Of a stretch of 64,000 nucleotides of DNA, positions 57,594 to 64,000 are shown piece by piece. The translations under genes and the position numbers were made by a program. The first letter of the stretch is position 1, and the number at the start of each line of letters is the position of its first letter. Source of the stretch: Pseudomonas borbori (GTDB taxonomy: Bacteria > Pseudomonadota > Gammaproteobacteria > Pseudomonadales > Pseudomonadaceae); contig NZ_FOWX01000015.1 in assembly GCF_900115555.1 (NCBI RefSeq), positions 53,602 to 117,601 on the forward strand. The letters are read 5' to 3'. A model generated the notes under the pieces. That model was not told the DNA's origin and did no database searches. It was given only the letters and a program-made list of their open reading frames with translations.

Positions 57594-58595
57594 CTAGCGC
57601 GAGAAGTGCCTGCGATAGTCCCGCGGCGAGATCGCCAGATGGCGTTGGAAGGTGCTGCGCATCCGTTCCTCGTCGCCAAAGCCGCATTGCCGGGCGATCT
57701 GCTCGATGTTGCGCTCCGAGTCCTCCAGCAAGCGGCGCGCCGCCTCCAGGCGAAACAGCTCCACGGCCTTGGCCGGCGAGCGGCCGGTCTTCTGCTTGTA
57801 CAGGCGGGAGAAATTCCGTGGGCTCATGTGGCAACGCTCGGCCAGTACTTCCACCCCGAGGTTCGCCAGGCCGAGGTTGTCGGCCAGCCAGCGGTGCAGT
57901 TCGTCGAACACCGCCGCGTCGCGGGTCTGGGCCTGCAGCAGCTCGCTGAACTGCGCCTGCCCGCCCGGCCGTTTGAGGAACACCACCAGTTCGCGCGCCA
58001 CCTGCATCGCCACCTCGCGGCCGCAGTCGGCTTCCACCAGCGACAGGGCCAGGTCGATCCCGGCGCTGACGCCGGCGGAGGTCCAGACGCTGCCCTGCTG
58101 AACGAAGATCGCGTCGTTGTCCACCTCGATGGACGGGAAGCGCGTCCCCAGCCGCTCGCACATCGCCCAGTGGGTCGCCGCGCGCTTGCCGTCGAGCAGA
58201 CCGGCCTCGGCCAGCAGAAAGGTCCCGCTGCAGACCGAGGCGGTGCGCCGCGCCAGGGGCGCGTGGTCGGCGATCCAGCGGATCAGCTCGGCCGATTCGG
58301 CCACCACCTGCTCGATGTGCGGCGAACCGGGCACCACCAGGGTGTCGACGGCGTCCAGCGCAAAGTCGGACAAGGGCAGCGTGTCCACCACCAGACCCTC
58401 GGCGCTCTGCATCTGGCCACCCGTGAGGCTGACCGTGATCCGCTGGTAACCCGGCAGATCGCGGGCGTGCATGGCTTTGTTCGCGGCCCAGAACACGGTC
58501 TGCGGGCCGGTCAGGTCCAGCAGACCGACCTGCGGGTAGGCGATGAACAGGACGCTGCGGGGCGTGGTTGGCATGAAATCCGGGTTATCTGTCAT
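57594..58595 (-). CDS. GlxA-type transcriptional regulator (DJ-1/PfpI and AraC HTH)
   Basis: The 333-residue protein has an N-terminal DJ-1/PfpI-like domain (VLFIAYPQVGLLDLTGPQTVFW; nucleophile-elbow CSGTFLLAEAGLLDGKRA). A C-terminal AraC/XylS double helix-turn-helix follows (AERCHMSPRNFSRLYKQKTG, IARQCGFGDEERM). GlxA-like regulators sense small metabolites such as betaine or arginine-related compounds; the ligand is unknown. It is divergent from the NDH-2-like gene with 61 bases between, so that gene is a likely target. Confidence 0.9.
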   Translation of the reverse strand: MTDNPDFMPTTPRSVLFIAYPQVGLLDLTGPQTVFWAANKAMHARDLPGYQRITVSLTGGQMQSAEGLVVDTLPLSDFALDAVDTLVVPGSPHIEQVVAESAELIRWIADHAPLARRTASVCSGTFLLAEAGLLDGKRAATHWAMCERLGTRFPSIEVDNDAIFVQQGSVWTSAGVSAGIDLALSLVEADCGREVAMQVARELVVFLKRPGGQAQFSELLQAQTRDAAVFDELHRWLADNLGLANLGVEVLAERCHMSPRNFSRLYKQKTGRSPAKAVELFRLEAARRLLEDSERNIEQIARQCGFGDEERMRSTFQRHLAISPRDYRRHFSR

Positions 58596-58656
58596 TTGTG
58601 CCGAAGTCTTCCGCTTTTAGCATGGTTGCGTCAAACGAACCGAACCAGGAGTCACC

Positions 58657-59859
58657 ATGAACCAACACCTACTGATCATCGGGGCCGGATTCGCCGGACT
58701 GTGGAGCGCGCTGAGCGCCATGCGCCTACTGGATCAGCACGGGCGCAGCGACGTGCGCGTGACCCTGCTCGCGCCTCAGGCCGAACTGCGCATCCGTCCG
58801 CGCTTCTACGAGCCGGACGTGCACAGTATGCGCGCACCGCTGCTGGATCTGTTCGCCGCCACCGGCGTGCGCTTCGTCCAGGGGCTGGCGCTGAGCATCG
58901 ATGCCGAAGGCCGCCAGGTGACCTACCGCGACGCCGCTGGCAGCGAAGCCGCGCTGGGCTACGACCGCCTGATCCTGGCTGCCGGCAGCCAGTTGTTCCG
59001 CCCCGGCGTACCGGGGCTTGCCGAGCACGCCTTCGATGTCGACCAGATCGAGCAGGCCGCGCGCCTCGAGCAGCACCTGTGCGCCCTGGCCAAACGGCCG
59101 GACTGCGTCGCCCGCAACACCGTGGTGGTGGCCGGTGGCGGCTTTACCGGGATCGAAACCGCCACCGAACTGCCGGCGCGCCTGCGCGCCATTCTGGGAC
59201 ACGACGCCCAGGTGCGGGTCATCGTCGTCGAGCGCAACAGCCAGGTCGGCGCCAGCCTGGGCGACGGCATCCGCCCGGCCATCCTCGAAGCCTGCCGCGA
59301 GCTGGGTGTGGAATGGCGCCTGGGCGGGTCGGTCGCGGCGGTGGACGCCGACGGCGTGGTGCTCGACGACGGTCAGCGCATCGACAGCCATACGCTGATC
59401 TGGACCGTGGGCTTTCGCGCCAGCGACCTGACCCAACAGATCGCCGCCCCGCGCGACGCCCTGGGCCGGTTGCAGGTGGACCGCCACCTGAAGGTCGAAG
59501 GCATGAGCGACCTCTATGCAGCCGGCGATACCGCACGCGCCGCCACCGACGAGTTGGGCAACTTCAGCGTCATGTCCTGCCAGCACGCCATCGCGCTGGG
59601 CCGCCACGCCGGCAACAATGCCGCGGCCGACCTGATCGGCGTCGCGCCGCGGGTCTACAGCCAGCCCAAGTACGTTACCTGCCTCGACCTGGGCGCCTGG
59701 GGCGCGGTGTACACCGAAGGCTGGGAGCGCCAGCAGAAGCTGGTCGGCGCCGAGGCCAAGACGCTGAAAACGCAGATCAATACCCTGTGGATCTACCCGC
59801 CGGCGGCCGAACGCGCCGCGGCCCTGGCGGCTGCCGACCCGGCGATCCCGGTGGCCTGA
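58657..59859 (+). CDS. NDH-2-like NAD(P)/FAD-dependent oxidoreductase
   Basis: The 400-residue protein has an N-terminal FAD motif LLIIGAGFAGLWSALSAM, an NAD(P) motif VVVAGGGFTGIETATELP and the C-terminal FAD motif SDLYAAGDTA. The FxSVMSCQHAIALGRHAGNNA segment is typical of type II NADH dehydrogenase relatives. No membrane helix is obvious. The electron acceptor could be a quinone, but that is unproven. The ATG at 58657 follows AGGAG. It is probably controlled by the GlxA-type regulator on the other side of the 61-base spacer. The next 249 bases to the EamA gene hold no recognisable gene. Confidence 0.88.
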   Translation: MNQHLLIIGAGFAGLWSALSAMRLLDQHGRSDVRVTLLAPQAELRIRPRFYEPDVHSMRAPLLDLFAATGVRFVQGLALSIDAEGRQVTYRDAAGSEAALGYDRLILAAGSQLFRPGVPGLAEHAFDVDQIEQAARLEQHLCALAKRPDCVARNTVVVAGGGFTGIETATELPARLRAILGHDAQVRVIVVERNSQVGASLGDGIRPAILEACRELGVEWRLGGSVAAVDADGVVLDDGQRIDSHTLIWTVGFRASDLTQQIAAPRDALGRLQVDRHLKVEGMSDLYAAGDTARAATDELGNFSVMSCQHAIALGRHAGNNAAADLIGVAPRVYSQPKYVTCLDLGAWGAVYTEGWERQQKLVGAEAKTLKTQINTLWIYPPAAERAAALAAADPAIPVA

Positions 59860-60108
59860 ACGGCTGCAAACAAGCCCCGCCTGCGGCGCAATGCTGCTGA
59901 CGTTGCGCTCGCTATTTTGACGACGCGGATGGTTCGATCCGCTAGGGATGGCGCGGGCGGCGATCCGTCGGACCGCGTCGGGTGAGTGCGCAGTGATACC
60001 CATCGGGCGTCGAGCCTGCACGGCTGGTGTCACGCTGCCCTTCAAGCGTCCTTGGTTTCGGGGCGCGGGCGGCCGTGTTGAGAGCCACGGCGGTGCGGAT
60101 AAGTGCCT

Positions 60109-61071
60109 TCAGAACCTGGCGTTTTGCGCGCAAGCCGCCGCGGCAGCTCGTTCCCGTCGAGCCGGCGCGGCGTTGCGCCGGGAGACCAGCCACACGCCCG
60201 CCAGCACCAAACCGGCACCGGCCAACTGCGCGAGGGAAACCGGCTCGGCGAGCAGCAGCCAGCCGAACAGGATCGTCAGTATCGGGCCCAATGTACCGAT
60301 CAGTACGGTGCGCGCCGCGCCTATACGACGAACCGCCGCCGACTGCCAGAACACCGGCAATAGCGTGGAGAACAGCGCCATCGCTGCGCCATAGGCATAG
60401 ACAGGCGCGGGCTGGATCAGCGCGGAGAACGGCTGGGCGGCGAGGAAGTGCAGCTGCGTGGCGACTGTGGAAACCAGGATCGCCAGCGCGGCGAAGCGCA
60501 GGGTGCCGAGGCGATGCACCGCGATCTCGGCCCCGGCGCTGTACAGCGCGTAGGACACCGCGGAGGCGAAGACGAAGGCCGCGCCGATCAGCACGGCGTT
60601 GCTGTCTTGCGCCACCTCCAGGTCGTGGGCGAACGCCAGGCCGATGCCGGCATAGGACAGCAACAGCGCACCCACCTGGCGCCGTTCCAGGCGTTTGCCC
60701 ATGGCGAGTACACCGATCAGTACGGTGATGGTCGGGTAGATGAACAGAATCAGGCGCTCGAGCGCCGCCGAGATGTACTGCAGGCCGATGAAGTCGAGGA
60801 TGCTCGCGCCGTAGTAGCCGAGCAGGCCCAGGGCGATCAGCAGACCCCAATCCTTGCGCGTCAGCGGCGGCGCGGAGCGGCGCAGCGACAGGCAGACCCA
60901 GAGCGCGATCGGCAGCGCGAAGGTCATGCGCAGGGTCAACAGGGTGACCGCATCCACGGGCGCGGCGGCATAGGCCAGTTTGACGAAAATCGCCTTGAAG
61001 GAAAAACCGAAGGCAGCAAGGATCGCCAGCGCGATACCCACGCGTTCGGCCGACCAGGTTTTCCACGGCAT
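60109..61071 (-). CDS. EamA/DMT family transporter
   Basis: The 320-residue protein has about ten predicted membrane helices in two EamA halves. Typical segments are GIALAILAAFGFSFKAIFVKLAY and ALERLILFIYPTITVLIGVL in the first half and AARTVLIGTLGPILTILFGW in the second. Such proteins export or import metabolites; the substrate is unknown. The ATG at 61071 (MPWKTWSAER) is preferred; 33 earlier codons are open. It is divergent from the LysR gene, so that regulator probably controls it. Confidence 0.88.
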   Translation of the reverse strand: MPWKTWSAERVGIALAILAAFGFSFKAIFVKLAYAAAPVDAVTLLTLRMTFALPIALWVCLSLRRSAPPLTRKDWGLLIALGLLGYYGASILDFIGLQYISAALERLILFIYPTITVLIGVLAMGKRLERRQVGALLLSYAGIGLAFAHDLEVAQDSNAVLIGAAFVFASAVSYALYSAGAEIAVHRLGTLRFAALAILVSTVATQLHFLAAQPFSALIQPAPVYAYGAAMALFSTLLPVFWQSAAVRRIGAARTVLIGTLGPILTILFGWLLLAEPVSLAQLAGAGLVLAGVWLVSRRNAAPARRERAAAAACAQNARF

Positions 61072-61174
61072 CGGGCTGAATCCCAAAGAGTTGTCTTGAA
61101 ACGAATGATGAGCGGCGTATAACCCGTGTAGAAGTGGCTTATTGGCAAGCCATCGTTCGGAATTGACCAACGCT

Positions 61175-62074
61175 ATGCACTATGACCTGACCGATCTGCG
61201 CCTTTTTATCGCGATTGCCGAAGCGAAGAACCTGACCCGCGGCGCCGAGCGCGTGCACCTGGCCCCGTCTTCGGCCAGCCACCGCATGCGCCTGCTGGAA
61301 GAGTCGATCGGCACCGCCCTGTTGCTCCGCGAGCCCCGTGGCGTCAGCCCGACCCGCGCCGGCGAGGCTCTGCTGCGCCACGCGCGCCGGGTGTTCGCCC
61401 AGCTCGAACAGATGCACGCCGACCTCACGCCCTACGCCCAAGGCGTGCGCGGGCACGTCAGCCTGTGGGCCAACACCCACGCCACCCATGCCTTTCTGCC
61501 GGACAGCCTCGCGACCTTCTTGCAGCGCCACCCGCAGGTCACCATCAGCCTGGAGGAGCACACCAGCCCCGAAGTGATCATGGCCGTGGCGCGCGGCGAG
61601 ATCGATGTCGGGGTGGTCGCGGATCTGCTCGAAGGCGCCGAAGTCGAACTCATCCCCTACCGCGCCGACCGCCTGGTGCTGATCGCCCCCGCCGACCATC
61701 CGCTCGCGCCGCGGGCCAGCACGCGCTTTGCCGAGGTGCTCGATTACCCCTTCGTGATGTTGCATGCGGGCTCGGCCATCCACACCTTCACGATGAACAC
61801 CGCCGCCGCGCTCGGCCGACACCTCGAAGTGCGCATCCAGGTGCGCAGCTTCGAGGCGGTGTGCCGCATGGTCAGCGCCGGCGTCGGCTTGGGCATGGTG
61901 CCCCTTGGCGCCGTAGCGGCAGGCGCCGCGCACGCCCCTCTGGCCGTGGTCGAACTCGAAGAGCCCTGGGCGCAGCGCGATTTGAAAGTGTGCGTGCGCA
62001 AGCGCGAGTCGCTGTCGCGCTTCGCCGCCGACCTGGTGGCCTGTCTGAGCGAGGGCAGGGTGGGGCCAACCTAA
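61175..62074 (+). CDS. LysR family transcriptional regulator
   Basis: The 299-residue protein has an N-terminal helix-turn-helix (LTDLRLFIAIAEAKNLTRGA, ERVHLAPSSASHRMRLLEES) and a C-terminal substrate-binding fold (SLWANTHATHAFLPDSLATF, GEIDVGVVADLLEG). It is 104 bases from the divergent EamA transporter and is its likely regulator; the inducer is unknown. The ATG at 61175 is chosen because the family starts MHYDLTDLRLF. Downstream a 258-base gap leads to the accessory genes and holds no recognised gene. Confidence 0.9.
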   Translation: MHYDLTDLRLFIAIAEAKNLTRGAERVHLAPSSASHRMRLLEESIGTALLLREPRGVSPTRAGEALLRHARRVFAQLEQMHADLTPYAQGVRGHVSLWANTHATHAFLPDSLATFLQRHPQVTISLEEHTSPEVIMAVARGEIDVGVVADLLEGAEVELIPYRADRLVLIAPADHPLAPRASTRFAEVLDYPFVMLHAGSAIHTFTMNTAAALGRHLEVRIQVRSFEAVCRMVSAGVGLGMVPLGAVAAGAAHAPLAVVELEEPWAQRDLKVCVRKRESLSRFAADLVACLSEGRVGPT

Positions 62075-62332
62075 GGCGTTCAGGCGCGAGGACGGTCTAC
62101 ACCGTCAGCCGGATGCTCGGGCAACTGGCCGCGTATTCGGCTTGACCCTGATCCGTCGCCCCGGTCGCATGTCAAGGCTGCCTGTCGCGACAGGCAGAAA
62201 ACGGCCAAGAGCGGTCATCCAGGGAGAGCAGATTCGACCAGAAACAGTCTGCCCACACTCCCCCTGTACGCGTCCAGCGAGGCGCATTGGAGTCCGCTGA
62301 CGTTATGATGCCCATCTGCATAGGAGGACATC

Positions 62333-62968
62333 TTGGACAAGCAAACGCAGATATTGAGATTGGTGCAGGAGCTAGAAGACGAGCTCGATCAGTTTCCCCT
62401 CTCCAGCGTAATCCGATCGCACGCGGAGTTAACTGAACAAGCACTCGATGCTTGGTCTGATCGCCTCCGGGACATAGGCCATCCGGGGCGCAAATTCTGG
62501 GATCAGCCAGCGGAGCTAATGTACGACGAGGCCGGTGTACTGCTCGGGGCCATGTTTGTTCTTATTCAGGCGGCCATCACCGAGACGGTTTCGATTGTAA
62601 AGCGGATCTACGAGCTAAATGGACAGAAGATAAATAAGAACGCCGTGATGTCGTTGGAGGCAGATCTCGATTCGAGGTCAAGCCTGAGCTACGTCGCGAT
62701 CGCAAACGGAGCTGCAAATTTTTATAAACACCGCTTCGAGTGGCCGAAGGACTGGCGCGGTGCACCAGGGCAATCGCAAGACACAATCACTCTTATCCGC
62801 ACACTAGGAATGGGCCCCGAACAAGATTTGGCGGATAACCTGCTTTCCGCCGTCCATGCCATCATGAATTCAACTGACAGCAACCTGGCAGACTTAGCGG
62901 GGCTGGTCGTGGAGCAATGGCGAGCGCGACTTGCGCTGCACCTCCGTGGGCAGTTCCAGCTGGCCTAG
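62333..62968 (+). CDS. unknown accessory protein upstream of a nuclease gene
   Basis: No family is recognised with confidence. The 211-residue protein looks largely helical and soluble. A segment near residues 120-135 (YVAIANGAANFYKHRFEWP) looks like a conserved core with a Lys-His-Arg cluster. The start is TTG at 62333, supported by AGGAGG at 62322-62327. Codons such as AGG, ATA and TTA are more frequent than in the neighbouring core genes, suggesting transfer. It precedes a PD-(D/E)XK nuclease gene by 37 bases and could be its partner. Confidence 0.65.
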   Translation: MDKQTQILRLVQELEDELDQFPLSSVIRSHAELTEQALDAWSDRLRDIGHPGRKFWDQPAELMYDEAGVLLGAMFVLIQAAITETVSIVKRIYELNGQKINKNAVMSLEADLDSRSSLSYVAIANGAANFYKHRFEWPKDWRGAPGQSQDTITLIRTLGMGPEQDLADNLLSAVHAIMNSTDSNLADLAGLVVEQWRARLALHLRGQFQLA

Positions 62969-63005
62969 TTTCCCTAGTGTGGAAATGGACATGCTTGTCC
63001 CTTGA

Positions 63006-63639
63006 GTGTCGCAACGCCGCTCTCTCGCCTTCCAAGCACTGATGAGCCCGGAACTAGCTGAGCTCTACCGATTGGGATTGACAGAAACCGACCAGAAACA
63101 GACCTTCAAACCACAAAAGGGAAGCTCTGCCAGTCGGTGGACGACGTTCAAGCGCCTCAGTAGCCTTATCTACTTGCGAATCGTGTATAGGAAAGCAGCT
63201 GTGATCGATGATCCGCTACCAGAAAATTGGCGAGACCTCCAGACAGGTGTCCAGCGCATCTTCCGAAACGTCGGCCTGCTTGCTGATGTCGAGGTTGATC
63301 TGGAAACACCACGTGGCTCGGTGAATGTGGATGTCCACGCGATAGACGTCCGGAGCGTGGACAAAATCAGATACATCGTGGAGTGCAAAAACTGGGGCAG
63401 TGCCGTACCCCAGTCCGTAGTCCATTCGTTCACAACGGTCATGCATGAAACCGGTGCGAACATCGGATTTATCATTTCGAAGCATGGGCTCCAGCAGGGG
63501 GCCAAACGGTACACCCAAAACACAAATATCGTTGGGATGACGTACCTAGAGTTTCAACAGAGATATTTTGAGGCTTGGTGGAAGCGATACTTTTGTCCAC
63601 GTATCGGTGATGCCGCGGACAACCCGCTTCAGTACACAC

Positions 63640-63644
<5 letters not shown>
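63006..63644 (+). CDS. PD-(D/E)XK (Mrr-like) nuclease
   Basis: The 212-residue protein carries a restriction-endonuclease-like core: VNVDVHAID (Asp), then about 16 residues on the E-x-K motif IVECKNWG, followed by a GANIGFIISKHGLQQGAKRYT segment seen in Mrr-type nucleases. It could be a defence or DNA-processing nuclease; the specificity is not known. GTG 63006 has no clear ribosome binding site; ATG 63042 is an alternative that would shorten it by 12 residues. Its TAG stop lies inside the terminal sequence of the adjoining IS3 element, so the native C-terminus may be longer. AT-richer codon use differs from the flanking core genes. Confidence 0.7.

Positions 63645-64000
<356 letters not shown>

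Overview
The window is a stretch of a GC-rich Pseudomonas chromosome (Pseudomonas in the broad sense). The support is gene order recalled from P. aeruginosa PAO1 plus typical Pseudomonas intergenic repeats. Two PAO1-like blocks can be followed: miaA-hfq-hflX-hflK-hflC-DUF2065-hisZ-purA / rnr-rlmB-rpsF-rpsR-DUF2232-rplI-dnaB-nicD-ygiQ (about 0.1-22 kb) and retS-purD-purH-fis-dusB-DUF3426-prmA-accC-accB-aroQ-dsbD-MCP-gcbA-DUF2333-NUDIX-yciH-speA (about 28-51 kb, mostly minus strand up to gcbA). The species cannot be fixed from the sequence alone.

Layout: 0.1-6.4 kb holds tRNA modification, the RNA chaperone Hfq, the HflX GTPase, the HflKC membrane complex and HisZ. 6.6-10.2 kb holds purA, a chemoreceptor and a tRNA-Leu(CAG) on the minus strand with a clear promoter. 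10.4-17.6 kb holds RNase R, RlmB, the S6/S18/L9 ribosomal operon and DnaB. 17.8-27.9 kb holds a NicD-like diguanylate cyclase, a YgiQ radical SAM protein and a run of small membrane, chaperone-like and zinc-finger genes, ending with a MoaD/ThiS-like gene next to a BNR-repeat protein. 27.9-46.2 kb is a long minus-strand series: RetS hybrid kinase, purine synthesis, Fis/DusB, PrmA, acetyl-CoA carboxylase subunits, DsbD, a chemoreceptor and the GcbA diguanylate cyclase. 46.4-54.7 kb holds DUF2333, NUDIX, YciH, arginine decarboxylase, an exonuclease, a DEAD-box helicase and a flavoprotein, with repeats in the gaps. 54.9-62.1 kb is accessory metabolism and regulation: DUF3079, an orphan NosR/NirI-type flavin/iron-sulfur membrane protein, a GlxA-type regulator divergent from an NDH-2-like oxidoreductase, and an EamA transporter divergent from a LysR regulator. 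62.3 kb to the end is a less GC-rich accessory island: an unknown protein, a PD-(D/E)XK (Mrr-like) nuclease and the end of an IS3-family insertion sequence.

Functional themes: post-transcriptional control and translation (Hfq, RNase R, HflX, RlmB, S6/S18/L9, YciH, DusB, PrmA), purine synthesis (PurA, PurD, PurH), fatty acid initiation (AccB/AccC), and biofilm or second-messenger control (NicD-like, RetS, GcbA). The most unusual signals are: a heptad-built palindromic repeat present three times, with different heptad counts, always between co-oriented genes; a GTAGGGTGCGCC repeat that supplies the stop codon of two unrelated genes; a triple-nested hairpin between purH and purD; and the nuclease pair whose second gene ends inside the IS terminus.
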